From contig NC_091245.1 of the NCBI RefSeq assembly GCF_042477335.2, forward strand, positions 118,144,501 through 118,208,500: a DNA stretch of 64,000 nt, read 5' to 3'. The DNA is from Ovis canadensis. Taxonomy: Eukaryota; Chordata; Mammalia; Artiodactyla; Bovidae. Of the stretch, positions 10,966 through 21,615 are shown piece after piece; position 1 is the stretch's first letter; every line of letters starts with the position of its first letter. The notes under the pieces were generated by a model that was given only the letters and a program-made list of their open reading frames with translations, ran no database searches and was not told the DNA's origin. A program made the position numbers and the translations under genes.

Positions 10966-12010
10966 TCAGTTCAGTTCAGTTGCTCAGTTGTGTCCAACTC
11001 TTTGCCATCCCATGAATTGCAGCACACCAGGCCTCCCTGTCCATCACCAACTCCCAGAGTTCACCCAAACTCATGTCCATCAAGGCAGTGATTCCATCCA
11101 GCCATCTCATCCTCAGTTGTCCCCTTCTCCTCCTACCCCCAATCCCTCCCAGAATCAGCGTCTTTTCCAATGAGTCAACTCTTTGCATGAGGTGGTCAAA
11201 GTATTGGAGTTACAGCTTTAGCATCAGTCCTTCCAAAGAACACCCAGTATTAATCTCCTTTAGGATGGACTGGTTGGATCTCCTTGCAGTCCAAGGGACT
11301 CTCAAGAGTCTTCTCCAATACTACAGTTAAAAAGCATCAATTCTTCAGCACTCAGCTTTCTTCACAGTCCAGCTCTCACTTCCATACAGGACCACTAGAA
11401 AAACCAAAGCCTTGACTAGATGGACCTTTGTTGGCAAAGTAATGTCTCTGCTTTTTAATATGATATCTAGTTTGGTCATAACTTTCCTTCTAAGGAGTAA
11501 GCATCTTTTATTTTCATGGCTGCAATCACCATCTGCAGTGATTTTGGAGCCCCCAAAATAAAGTCTGACACTGTTTCCACTGTTTCCCCATCTATTTGCC
11601 AGTGATGGGACCAGATGCCATGATCTTCATTTTCTGAATGTTGAACTTTAAGCCAACTTTTTCACTCTCCTCTTTCACTTTCATCAAGAAGCTCTTTAGT
11701 TCTTCTTCTCTTTCTGCCATAAGGGTGGTGTCATCTGCATATCTGAGGTTATTGATATTTCTCCTGGCAATCTTGATTCCAGCTTGTGCTTCTTCCAGCC
11801 CAGCGTTTCTCATGATGTACTCTGCATATAATTTAAATAAGCAGGGTGACAATATACAGTCTTGACGTACTCCTTTTCCTATTTGGAACCAGTCTGTTGT
11901 TCCATGTCCAGTTCTAACTGTTGCTTCCTGACCTGTATACAGGTTTCTCAAGAGGCAGGTCAGGTGGTCTGGTATTCCCATCTCTTTCTGAATTTTCCAC
12001 AGTTTATTGT
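10966..12010 (-). mobile_element. BovB LINE, 5'-truncated, about 1.05 kb
   Basis: It starts with the (ttcag)n end and runs antisense through the RT to the 'cagtttattgt' phrase, where it stops. It forms the left arm of a long imperfect inverted repeat with the plus-strand BovB at 12226-13309. Confidence 0.9.
11592..12010 (-). pseudogene. BovB RT remnant
   Basis: A frame of about 139 residues inside the BovB copy shows the SPCLF block (about 59-63) and the catalytic YADD (95-98). It lacks the N-terminal half of the palm because of 5' truncation and stops after the thumb start. The few codons beyond 12010 come from flanking DNA. Confidence 0.8.
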
Positions 12011-12225
12011 CAGACACTATCAATCAGCATAGGAGAGGGTCAGGCCAGGTCAGGTCAGGTCAGTCGCTCAGTTGTGTCCAGCTGTTTGCAATCCCATGAA
12101 TTGCAGCACGCCAGGCCTCCCTGTCCATCACCAACTCCCAGAGTTCACTCAAACTCACGTTCATCGAGTCAGTGATGCCATCCAGCCATCTCATCCTCTG
12201 TCATCCCCTTTTCCTCCTGCCCCCA

Positions 12226-13309
12226 GAAAACATCTATTTCTGCTTTATTGACTATACCAAAGCCTTTGACTGTGTGGATAACAATAAACTGTGGAAAATT
12301 TTGAAAAAGACACCAGACCACCTGACCTGCCTCTTGAGAAACCTATATGCAGGTCAGGAAGAACAGTTAGAACTGTACATGGAACAACAGACTGGTTCCA
12401 AATAGGAAAAGGAGTACATCAAGACTGTATATTGTCACCCTGCTTATTTAAATTATATGCAGAGTACATCATGAGAAACGCTGGGCTGGAAGAAACACAA
12501 GCTGAAATCAAGATTGCTGGGAGAAATATCAATAACCTCAGATATGCAGATGACATCACCTTTATGGCAGAAAGTGAAGAGGAACTAAACAGCCTCTTGA
12601 TGAAAGTGAAAGAGGAGAGTGAAAACGTTAGCTTAAAACTCAACATTCAGAAAATGAAGATCATGGCATCTGGTCCCATCACTTCATGGCAAATAGATGG
12701 GGAAACAGTGGAAACAGTGGCTGACTTTATTTTTGGGGGGCTCCAAAATCACTGCAGATGGTGACTGCAGACATGAAATTAAAAGACGCTTACTCCTTGG
12801 AAGAAAACTTATGACCAACCTAGATAGCATATTCAAAAGCAGAGACATTACTTTGCCGACTAAGGTCCGTCTAGTCAAGGTTATGGTTTTTCCTGTGGTC
12901 ATGTATGGATGTGAGAGTTGGACTGTGAAGAAGGCTGAGCGCCAAGAATTGATGCTTTTGAACTGTGGTGTTGGAGAAGACTCTTGAGAGTCCCTTGGAC
13001 TGCGAGGAGATCCAACCAGTCCATTCTGAAGGAGATCAACCCTGGAATTTCTTTGGAAGAAATGATCCTAAAGGTGAAACTCCAGTACTTTGGCCACCTC
13101 ATGTGAAGAGTTGACTCATTGGAGAAGACTCTGATGCTGGGAGGGATTGGGGGCAGGAGAGGAAGGGGACGACCGAGGATGAGATGGCTGGATGGCATCA
13201 CTGACTCGATGGATGCAAGTCTGAGTGAACTGTGGGAGTTGGTGATGGATAGAGAGGCCTGGCGTGCTGCGATTCATGTGGTCGCAAAGAGTCGGACGTG
13301 ACTGAACTG
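12226..13309 (+). mobile_element. BovB LINE, RT to 3' end, plus strand
   Basis: It starts at the RT phrase for NIYFCFIDYTKAFDCV and runs to the terminal gactgaactga. It is either the inverted 5' part of the split element fused to a nested copy, or a separate nested insertion. The following BovB text (13310) restarts in the same element about 560 bp upstream of the end. Confidence 0.85.
12291..12764 (+). pseudogene. BovB RT remnant
   Basis: This 157-residue frame contains the SPCLF block (49-53) and YADD (85-88), then the connecting region ending with SWQIDGETVETV. The first ~20 residues are out of the BovB frame. The frame is lost after an inserted G in the run at about 12735-12740, and further BovB coding continues in other frames at 12697-12987 and 13119-13301. 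Confidence 0.8.
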
Positions 13310-13713
13310 AAAATCACTGCAGATGGTGACTGCAGCCATGAAACTAAAAGATGCTTACTCCTTGGAAGGCAAGTTATGACCAACCTAGATAGCATATTGA
13401 AAAGCAGAGACATTACTTTGCCAACAAAGGTCCATCTAGTCAAGGCTTTGGTTTTTCTAGTGGTCCTGTATGGAAGTGAGAGCTGGACTGTGAAGAAAGC
13501 TGAGTGCTGAAGAATTGATGCTTTTGAACTGTGGTGTTGAAGAAGACTCTTGAGCGTCCCTTGGACTGCAAGGCGATCCAACCAGTCCATCCTAAAGGAG
13601 ATCAGTCCTGGGTGTTCTTTGGAAGGAATGATACTGAAGCTGAAACTCCAGTACTTTGGCCACCTCATGCAAAAGGTTGACTCACTGGAAAAGACTCTGA
13701 TGCTGGGAGGGAT
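13310..13713 (+). mobile_element. BovB LINE internal segment
   Basis: This second plus-strand BovB segment covers the thumb/C-terminal coding region and ends at ctgatgctgggagggatt, without reaching a BovB 3' end. That end point is the internal breakpoint shared with the minus piece at 12225. Confidence 0.85.
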
Positions 13714-13823
13714 TCTGTAACATCAAGTCACTAGGACATTGTGGTTAATTGTTACTGCAGCCTAGGAGAGGGTAGGCTGCAGTAACAATTAACCACAGTA
13801 TCCCAACGACTTGATGTTACAGA
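13714..13823. repeat. 110-nt palindrome (50-nt arms, 10-nt loop)
   Basis: Left arm 13714-13763 and right arm 13774-13823 are reverse complements at 45 of 50 positions, with loop aggagagggt. All five differences are transitions and fall within 11 nt (13730-13740). The loop overlaps the right copy of the 11-bp target duplication. The right arm is probably original flank and the left arm a foldback copy. Confidence 0.9.
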
Positions 13824-14850
13824 GTGTACTTCTTCCTCAGTGGGCTTGGCAGGGGACTTGGTTCATTTGTGGAACCAGTCTGGTAGAAGTTTTATATTAA
13901 CACATGCTTCCAGGGACCCACACCAGGGAGAAAAGGTGACAAGTCTTGCACTGATCACAAGGCTTTGGCCTGGAAATGACATCCGATCACTTCCAGTGAC
14001 CACGCCCAGACTCTAGAGGGTCATGTGATCCTGCTACCTGTTTAGAAGGACAGCAGAACTGAAACATTAAGGAATACCAATAATGATTATCCAAACACTC
14101 CCTCACATCTAACATAAAATGAGGAAGAGGGTATCAGAGAGGCTGCCACAAACTATGTGCTCAATAATTGTTTATTGGCTAAATAAAATGAGAACATGTA
14201 GCCCCCATGTGAGGAAACCACTATCATTATCTTTCTACTTGCAAAGCTAGTTCTATTCTGTTGTAACCTATGTTAAAAATACATGCTTTATGCTATTGAG
14301 TTGAGTACCAGAAGATTACAGAACATGTGTTTGGTGTGATTATGATCTCATCTAAGCAAAGTTATGGATGTATGCACCACACCAGACATAGTTATATGCG
14401 ATACAAAGAGAAATAAATGTGTTCCACTAGAAGTTATTAGTAAGTTATTTCAGTCTGGTGAGCTTTCACATGACTGTTCAAATTTTCTTTTCTTATTTCA
14501 TTTGACATATTTTCAGTAAGCATGATAATCAAAAACAATAAAGCAACTTTCATTTTGAAAAAAACACACAGATGCTCACTATAAGGGAATGAAATAGACA
14601 ATACTAACAAAAAGCATGCATGGGAGAAAATTAAAAGAAAATAGTCAGTATATATTCTGAAATAAGAGCAAGTTTAACAAGTGGCCTAAGATACAAGGAT
14701 ATTCCATAAGAACACTAATGATAGTGGACAATTTGAAATGTCCGTTAGAAAATAAATATGAGTTCCAAGAATAGTATGGATTTGTGAAAAGGACACAGGG
14801 ACAGGTGGAAGGGGCTCCCAATGACCGAATCTGAACATTAAAATTAATAA
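13824..14850. other. Unrecognised sequence
   Basis: No gene is recognised. Near 14155-14190 the phrase 'tgctcaataattgtttattg' resembles an L2/MIR end. The rest is AT-rich unassigned DNA. Confidence 0.45.
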
Positions 14851-14855
14851 TAGTG

Positions 14856-15105
14856 GTGGGGATTTCCCTGGTGGTCCAGTGGTTAAGAATTCGCCAGCCA
14901 AAGCAGGGGACACAGGTTCACTTCCTGGTCTGGGAAGATTCTACTTGCCTTGGGGCAGCTAAGCCCATGGGCCACAACTGCTGAAGCCCTCAGTCTAGAG
15001 CCCATGCTGCTTAACAAGAGAAGCTATCGCCAGTGAGAAGCCTGCTCACTGCAATGAACACCAGCACAGCCATAAATAAGTAAATAAAATAACAGTAGCG
15101 GGCTA
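14856..15105 (+). mobile_element. CHR-type tRNA-derived SINE
   Basis: It begins with gatttccctggtggtccagt and includes a pol III B-box-like 'ggttcacttcctgg'. It continues through 'gcagctaagcccatgggcca', 'agagcccatgctgcttaaca' and an A/T-rich (aaat)n tail. This is the cetartiodactyl CHR family and lacks the BovB-like body. Confidence 0.85.
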
Positions 15106-15239
15106 TAATCTGTTGAATAAAATAAGAACCGGAGATCCTCAGCACTCATTGCAGTTGTAGGCACGTGGTCAGCTCTCAGTCCTCACGTGACTTGATTCAA
15201 TAGCATCATACAACACAGTTGATTCCCTCCTCCTTCCTT

Positions 15240-16112
15240 TAAACACTTAAAAAACTTTCTGACCTTCCAGAACACAACAGTCTCCTGGCTTTCCTTCTAC
15301 CTCATTGCTTCCTCTTTCTTGGGCTCTTTTACCTGTTCTTCAGTCTCTCCTCCACCTCTCAACACTGGAATCCCCCGAGGATTCAACCCTCCATCCTCTT
15401 CTCTTCTTACTTTCTCTCCTCTGGTGATTCCAAGCAGGTGTATCACTTTGAGTACCATGTATATGATGATAACTTCCAAATGTCTATCTCTCCCCCTAGC
15501 CTCACTCTCACCCCTGGATTGCAGAGTGCATATCCAACATCTTCATGTGGACACCCAGTAGACACCACAGACTCACTGTGTCTGAAACTGACCACTGATC
15601 TTTCCCCCAAACCTATTCCATCCTCAGCCTTCCCTCCTTTCAGCTGATGTTTCTCCAAACTTCCATTTGCTCACACCAAAACCCTGGAGTCTTCCACGAC
15701 TCCTCTATTTCTCTCATGCCTCCCCATTCAATATGTCAGAAAACCTCACTGGTTATGCATCAGACATGTATAGAAATCAATCACATTCTCCCTTCTCCTG
15801 CTGCTGCCACTGATTTATTTTTCTGAGCAGCATGCTCAGACAACCACTGTCTAAACCTCTCACCTCCTTCAAGTCTGTGCTCAAATGCCATCTTCTCAAT
15901 AAGGTCTTTGGTTAAATATGTAACCCAAATGCTGCTGTATTTTTTCCTTTGATCACACATATCATCTTTTTAGATACTATATGATTTGCTTTTCATTATG
16001 CTGTTAGTTGTCTGGCACAATACAGTGCACATTCCACAAGAAGTATTATTTTAATTTGTTTAGTTTTATGATTTATTACAACACATAATAGTCAATAAAA
16101 TTTGTTGAATGA
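15240..16112 (+). mobile_element. L2 LINE, RT C-terminal part to 3' end
   Basis: About 870 bp follow L2 order: 'ctcctggctttccttctacc', the RT region with 'tgatgataacttccaaatgt' (the position of the YADD-like box), 'cttcatgtggacacccagta', 'aaactgaccactgatctttc', the intervening 3' part and 'aataaaatttgttgaatg' at the end. Small indels break the reading frame. The strand follows from the 3' end. Confidence 0.8.
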
Positions 16113-16199
16113 AAAATTGATATTTAAAGTTATTCATAATATGTTATTGTTGGGGCAGGGGAAGCCAGTTACAAAACCAGGACAGCAAGGTGATGCTAT

Positions 16200-16475
16200 T
16201 TCAGGAAAAATCATGCATCTTCATTTAGACGTGTATCTTCATGTATATAATAATAAAATATACATAATAGTATGGAAGAGCATACAACAAAATGTTTACA
16301 ATGGTTTTCTTCAGTAGACAGGTCCTGATAATACCATTTTCTTTTTTTGGCCTTTTAGATTTGTGTTTTTTAAAAAAGCATAAATATTATGCCTGTGTTA
16401 TTTTTGCAGTCAAAGAAAACTATTTTCCTTTTATGGAAAGAGATATAAAAATAAAATGTCACTCAGAAGCCTACA
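16200..16475 (+). mobile_element. Possible ancient LINE 3' remnant
   Basis: The order 'caacaaaatgtttacaatgg', 'cattttctttttttggcctt' and 'gtgttatttttgcagtcaaa' resembles a recurrent ancient LINE-type 3' sequence. The family is not certain. Confidence 0.35.
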
Positions 16476-16559
16476 GAGATTAAAAAGAAATCTAATGTAT
16501 GTTTAGAGCAAATTTCCAACGAGAGGGAAGTTAGTGAGGATGCTGTCACATCATGGTTG

Positions 16560-16700
16560 TAAGTTGAGGGTTTAAATCTGGATAAACCTAGGCATTATGC
16601 TGACCTTTCTCCCTCATCCATAAAACTTTAATTCACAAGGTTAAATGAAAAAGCCATGAAAAGCATTTAACCAAGTACCTAAATTAGTACAATAAATACT
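16560..16700 (-). mobile_element. MIR fragment
   Basis: 'ctccctcatccataaaactt' and 'aatactagctattatcactt' follow MIR in reverse orientation. Diverged. Confidence 0.5.
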
Positions 16701-17095
16701 AGCTATTATCACTTATCTCATTTAATCCTCTCAACAAGCTAATAAGGAAGCATCACTATTCCGATTTCCTAGATGTAGAAGTGAAAATCTCATTCATGTA
16801 ACTCTTTGTGACCCCATGGACTATACAGTCCACGGAATTCTCCAGGCCAGAATACTGGCATGGGTAGCGTTTCCCTTCCAGGGGATCTTCTTAACCTAGG
16901 GACCGAACCCAGGTCTCCAGCATTGCAGACAGATTCTTTACCATCTGAGCCATAAGGGAAGACCTTGTGAAAAGGGTGTGGAAGACAAGTCTAAAAAGAG
17001 TTAAGCACTTGTCCCCAGTAAGAGGTCAACCCAAGATTTTCAACTGAGTTTGTCTGATAAGTGAGTCCATGCTCTCGGCAATACACCACACTTTA
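16700..17095 (+). mobile_element. MIR split by a Bov-tA SINE
   Basis: The MIR first half is 'tctcatttaatcctctcaac' to 'ctagatgtagaagtg'. The second half resumes after the SINE with 'agagttaagcacttgtcccc' and 'ccatgctctcggcaatacac'. The two parts are colinear. Confidence 0.65.
16775..16965 (-). mobile_element. Bov-tA SINE nested in MIR
   Basis: Minus-strand Bov-tA with the BovB-derived body, 'ccaggggatcttcttaacc' and the reversed tRNA-like head ending 'gagccataagggaagac'. Confidence 0.88.
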
Positions 17096-17936
17096 ACTCA
17101 AATCTGCACTGTAAATGTTGCTACTTCTTTACTGAGCACAGAAGAAAGAACAGATTTTTAAGACTGATGAAGGGGATGTCTAGAATCACAGGAAGACAGA
17201 GCTGCAAGTGTTTAGAGACTTTAAAAATAAGGAAATCAAGATCCAAGAATGTCCATGGAAGTTGCTATGGTATGGTGGCTGCCTGTCCACCCCATTTCCA
17301 CCCCACCCCCTAAGTCAAGGCCACGTCCAGCACCCTACCATGTGTCTGCCCAGCCCTGTTGATCACCTCCACTGGGATCCCCTCTTTACAGGGCAAAGAG
17401 CATCAATTCTTTGTTTGTTTGTTTCCACCCCCCCCCCCCCCCACCAGGGCACCTATCCAAGCCTTTCATCGTTGACACAGGACTCCGTTTTTTTTTTTTT
17501 TTTTTAATCTTTAGTTTCTGAAGCCCAACTAAGGAGCAGTTTCATATAAAGAGTGATTCTTGAATTAGGAGAGAAATAAACATGCATTTGCTCATGGGCA
17601 GCTCTGGTGAGGGAAGAAGGAAACACATACTAGCTGCCTCCTCACCAGGTTATCCCTTCTGGTAAGGATCAGTGGGCATGAGGACTGGACACAGGGCTAG
17701 TGGGAGAAGAAATGAAATCTTAATTTCCAAAGAGCTTGGGGATAAGGCTGCTGGGAGAAAAATTTGATTCTTACAAAGATAAGACAGGCAGAGAAGAGTC
17801 AATAAATTACTAGCTTACTGGGAAAACATTTACTACTCTGTTGACTACACAGCCTCCTTTCAACATGCATTCATTTACCCTACTCCACCCCTACACACAC
17901 ACCAGCTGCTGATATTATTATCATAGTAACAACATA
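17096..17936. other. Unrecognised sequence with C15 and T18 tracts
   Basis: No gene is recognised. It holds (TTTG)3 followed by a C15 run at 17428-17442 and a T18 run at 17488-17505. An A-rich block near 17190-17240 may be an ancient repeat. Confidence 0.5.
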
Positions 17937-17939
17937 TTA

Positions 17940-18283
17940 TAGAGAAGACTCTCGCGGGTCCCTTGGACTGCAAGGAGATCAAAACAGTTAATCCTAAAGG
18001 AAATCAACTCTGAATATTCATTGGAAGGACTGATGCTGAAGCTGAAGCTCCGACACTTTGGCCACCTGATGCGAAGAGCTGACTCATCAGAAAAGACCCT
18101 GATGCTGGGAAAGATTGAAGGCAGAAGAAGAAGGGGGTGGCAGAGGACAAAAAGATTAAATAGCATCACTGACTCAATAGACAAGAACTTGAACGAACTC
18201 CGGGAGATAGTGAAGGACAGGGGGGCCTGGCGTGCTGCAGTCCATGGGGTCGCAAAGAGTTGGACACGACTTAGTGACTGAAA
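17940..18283 (+). mobile_element. BovB LINE 3' end (older copy)
   Basis: Open frame 18021-18281 encodes the BovB C-terminus (KLRHFGHLMRRADS visible). The sequence is more diverged from the other copies and ends at ttagtgactgaaac. Confidence 0.88.
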
Positions 18284-18299
18284 CACGAAAACAACATGT

Positions 18300-18714
18300 T
18301 TCATTTCAAAGTACTTGAGAACTGCCCTCAGCACTGTTAACTTGGCAGCTCTGAGTTGAGCTGCACGTGTGTTCCCGTCTGAAGGGCATGTCTACACACG
18401 TTTCCCACTACCCCTCCAGTCTGCTTTATATCACCCCCAGTGGAAAACCACTTGATAAAAAAGATGGAAAGTTAGGTTGGATTAAACCAAAGAGAAAGTG
18501 ATGCAATGATTCACTGCTTAGTAGAAAGATCTTTGAACTGGAAATCACAAGAATCAAGCTTTATTTCCTCATATCCTAAACTACTGTAATCTCAAGCCTC
18601 TACAGGAAAATAAAGATGACGATGAAACTTTGCCTACCTGACGGCAGGTGGCCATGTCAAATAAATGGCTTTATGAATTGCTTCCAGTTCCACAGTTCAC
18701 TTTTTCTATATCTA
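18300..18714. other. Unrecognised sequence
   Basis: No gene, RNA or repeat is recognised. Confidence 0.5.
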
Positions 18715-18990
18715 ATTTTCATTCTTTTTTAAACAGTCTCACTGAGATATGATTGGCATGCAATAAATTGTAAATATTTAAAGAAAACAATTTGCCAAGT
18801 TTGACAAGTGCATACAGCCGTGAAACAATCACCGCCATTAAGACAACACATCCAGCACCCTCAAAGTTTCCTCTTCACACTACTTTGTAATCTCTTCTTC
18901 CCATCAGCACAAACTATTTTCATTTCCTAGAACTTTACAGAATAGAATCACACAGTACGTACTCATTATTGTCAGGGCATAATTTGTTTA
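18715..18990 (-). mobile_element. L1M-type fragment
   Basis: 'tcactgagatatgattggca', 'tacagccgtgaaacaatcac', 'cctagaactttacagaatag' and 'acacagtacgtactcattat' follow a common ancient L1 noncoding region in reverse orientation. Confidence 0.65.
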
Positions 18991-19845
18991 TAGAGTCAAA
19001 AGTATTTCCCAAATGTCTACAGCTCCAGACAAAGTCTCATCCTCAAGGTGATAGTGAGTGCTAGAAGGGAAAGAGAACAGGAAAGAGGAAGGGTGGTGAG
19101 AGGACGCTGTTCTTGGGAGGATGGTCGCTCTAGAGCCACATGGATGCCTGGGGGAAAGGCAACCCAGGAAGCAGGAAAAACAGTACCTTCTCTGCATCCT
19201 TGGACTGCATTCTGTACACATTGCCAAAGGGGCAAGAGAGCCTCCCAAAGTCTGGTTCCTTTAGAAATCGTAGACGTGTGAAGGCTAGGCCAGCTCCGTC
19301 TTGGAAAGACCAAGTGTTGAGAGTTAGGAAAAAAAGGATTCCTCCTTTTCTTCCTCACTCCTTCCAGGACCAGCTGGAATATAGCCATCTGTTTGTGTGG
19401 GCAGTGATTTTCCAAGAGCACAGCTGCAAATGGGCCCTCTTCGTTCCAGTGGCTCTCTTGTGCAGAGCCCTGGAATGGCCCCAGTGGCCTCTTCCAGCTC
19501 CTTGGAAGATGACGATGTTTCTTCCAAAGCAACTCAGGGAGGCAAGGTTCCCATTGGCTACTCCCAACTTGGTTCAGGAGCCACATTCTCTTGCTCTCAG
19601 GCAACCCTGAAGTCCGTCTCCCCTAGAGCCTTTTGTAAGGCAGAGCACTGGTGTGATCAGAAGGAAATAATCAACCAAGGAAAAACATCTACTCCAAAAA
19701 TTCTGAACAGGCCTGCCTATGAGGATGCGTGAAATGTCTACCATGTATTTGGGATTCTTTTAAATTAAAACAGTGAAGTTCCTTTTAAAAAATACAAACA
19801 TGGCACAGTGTTGATAAACCATTAGAGTGTAATCTGCTTTTTGCA
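18991..19845. other. Unrecognised sequence with overlapping open frames
   Basis: Open frames of up to 195 codons (minus, 19017-19604) and 156 codons (plus, 19140-19610) overlap on opposite strands. Neither shows a recognisable domain, signal peptide or repeat ancestry. Because both strands stay open over the same bases, at most one could be coding, and base composition alone may explain it. It could be an unspliced fragment, but I have no evidence for that. Confidence 0.35.
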
Positions 19846-20148
19846 CCAGTTGAATCCTGGCCCCACAAAATGTATTTTCACATCCTAACCCTAGAACCTA
19901 TGAACAGAACCAGTGCCCCTGTGAGAGAGATAAGGGGAGAAAACACACACAGAGAAGAGAAGGCCAGGTGAAAACAGAGGGGGAGAGGGAGTGACATGGC
20001 CACATGCCGAGGATGCCCACAGGATGCTGGAAGAGGCGGAGAACTCTCCCCTGCAGCTTTCCAAATGTGAGCCCTGGTCAGCACCTTGACTTTGGGCTTT
20101 TGCCCTCCAGAACTATAAGAAAATTGTGAGAGAATAGTGTTTTGTTGT

Positions 20149-20246
20149 AATGGAGTTGGTGATGGACAGGGAGGCCTGGCGTGCTGGGATTCATGGGGTC
20201 GCGAAGAGTCGGACACGACTGAGCCACTGAACTGAACGGAACTGAA
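20149..20246 (+). mobile_element. BovB 3' stub (98 bp)
   Basis: Only the last part of BovB is present, from 'ggagttggtgatggacaggg' to 'gaactgaacggaactga'. It is a severe 5' truncation inside the LTR. Confidence 0.85.
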
Positions 20247-20255
20247 GCAAGTCTG

Positions 20256-20460
20256 TAGGGGCTTCCCCGATGGCTCAGCTGGTAAAGACTCTGCCTGCAA
20301 TGCGGAGACCTGGGTTTGATCCTTGAGTTGGGAAGATCTCCCGGAGAAGAGAATGGCTACCCATGCCAACATTCTGGCCTGGAGAATTCCATGGTCTGTA
20401 TAGTTCATGGGGTCACAAAGTATTGGACATAATTAAGCAACTTTCACTTTCACTTTTTCA
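20256..20460 (+). mobile_element. Bov-tA SINE
   Basis: Full-length head and body on the plus strand, from 'ggcttccccgatggctcagc' to 'aagcaactttcactttcact'. The pol III B-box region is 'gggtttgatcc'. Confidence 0.88.
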
Positions 20461-20512
20461 CTAAGTTTGTGGTAATTTGTTTCAGCAATCCCAGGAAACT
20501 CAAATAACACCT

Positions 20513-20969
20513 TGCATTATGTTTTTAGATTTAGCATTACATTTATTATATTTGCTGCTCTTCTCTTCTGGACCTCAAAACTCTGGGATGTGGGACATTT
20601 ACATGTCTCATAGGGAAGGGAAATGCATTAGAAACTCTTGGTGAAGGGGACTGTGACAAGCAGACCCAGGTGAGGCCCAGAAGGTGGCAGGGGGATCACA
20701 GGATACTCTGGGGAACAGGAGGACATGGGCGCAGGGGCAGTGGTGCCAAGAAGGGGCAGGGCCTGGACTCTGAGGGAAATGATAGCTGACTGCAGCCTAC
20801 ACCATTTTTTTTTAAATAGGGTAATGACAGTCTTTTACTTTCTACTTTTTAAATTTTTTACTTATTTAGTTTTTGCATTCCAAAAGAGCATGATAACTTT
20901 TGTTAGTGTACAAAGCATATTGTATGAATATACCAGTGCTCTTCATTCTGACTTCACATGTGTTCTATA
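20513..20969. other. Unrecognised sequence
   Basis: No gene is recognised. The T/A-rich part from about 20805 may belong to the old L1 that begins near 20970. Confidence 0.4.
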
Positions 20970-21062
20970 AAGCTGTTATTTTTATTTTTACATATATCTA
21001 CTCTTTTTCCATTTATGTTATTACAGAATATTGAGCGGAGTTCCCTATGCTATATAGTAGGT

Positions 21063-21615
21063 CCTTTTTGGTTATTTATTCAATTTTTTTAAATTTTATC
21101 TATTTTTAATTTAAAAATTTATTTTAATTGAAGGATAATTCCTTTGCAATATTGTGATGGGTTTTGTCATACATTAACAGGAATCATACATGTGTCCCCT
21201 CCATGATGAAACCCCTTCCAGCTCCCTCCCCACCCAGCCCTCCAGATTTGGGTGTCCTGCATCACACGTCAAACTCACACTGGTTATCTATTTTACGTAT
21301 GGAAATGTTTATGTTTCAACACTATTATCTCATATCATCCCACCCTCTCTCCCACTGAGTCCACTGGCAGATGAATGGATAAGGACATTGTGGTACACAT
21401 ACACAGTGGAATATTACTCAGCTATAAAAAGAAAAGCATCTGAGTCAGTTCTAATGAGGTGGATGAACCTAGAGCCTATTATACACAGTGAAATGTCAGA
21501 AAGAAAAAGACAAATGTCATATATTAACGCATATAAATGGGATCTAGAAAGATGGCACCATTGAGCCTATGTGTAGGGCAGAAAAGGAGACATAGACGTA
21601 AAGAGTAGGTTTTTG
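21063..21615 (-). mobile_element. Younger L1 with inverted 5' part (twin-priming geometry)
   Basis: The minus-strand 3' piece occupies about 21084-21360 and the plus-strand internal piece about 21361-21615 (open frame 21190-21564 ends in L1 ORF2 C-terminal sequence). The plus piece stops at 'ggtttttgg' and the minus piece starts at 'tggactcagtggg', which are adjacent in intact L1. A flank resembling cctttttggttatttatt (21063) recurs at 22610 as ccttttggttatctatt. Confidence 0.7.

Larger units (their letters stand above)
12030..13773 (-). mobile_element. BovB insertion with inverted 5' part (twin-priming geometry), rearranged
   Basis: The direct repeat taggagagggt (11/11) occurs at 12030-12040 and 13763-13773. 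Inside it, the minus-strand BovB 3' piece (12041-12225) begins exactly where a plus-strand piece stops (13713): the plus piece ends ...gggagggatt and the minus piece starts gggggcagg..., which are adjacent in intact copies. The plus part is interrupted by an additional BovB 3' end at 13309. The region 13714-13762 is an inverted copy of right-hand flanking DNA. Confidence 0.7.
19846..20512 (+). mobile_element. MaLR-like LTR split by BovB and SINE
   Basis: The LTR runs from 'gaatcctggccccacaaaat' through 'gaggatgcccacaggatgct' and 'ccctccagaactataagaaa'. It is interrupted at about 20148 and ends at 20461-20512 with 'aagtttgtggtaatttgttt'. That end is typical of ERVL-MaLR LTRs; the subfamily is not fixed. 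Confidence 0.65.

Noticed and set aside
12172..12405. Open frame of 77 codons as a gene
   Set aside because: It reads from antisense BovB 3' sequence straight into sense BovB RT across the junction at 12225; it is an accident of the rearrangement.
19017..19604. 195-codon minus-strand frame as a protein gene
   Set aside because: A 156-codon frame is open on the opposite strand over the same bases, and there is no domain, initiation context or splice evidence.
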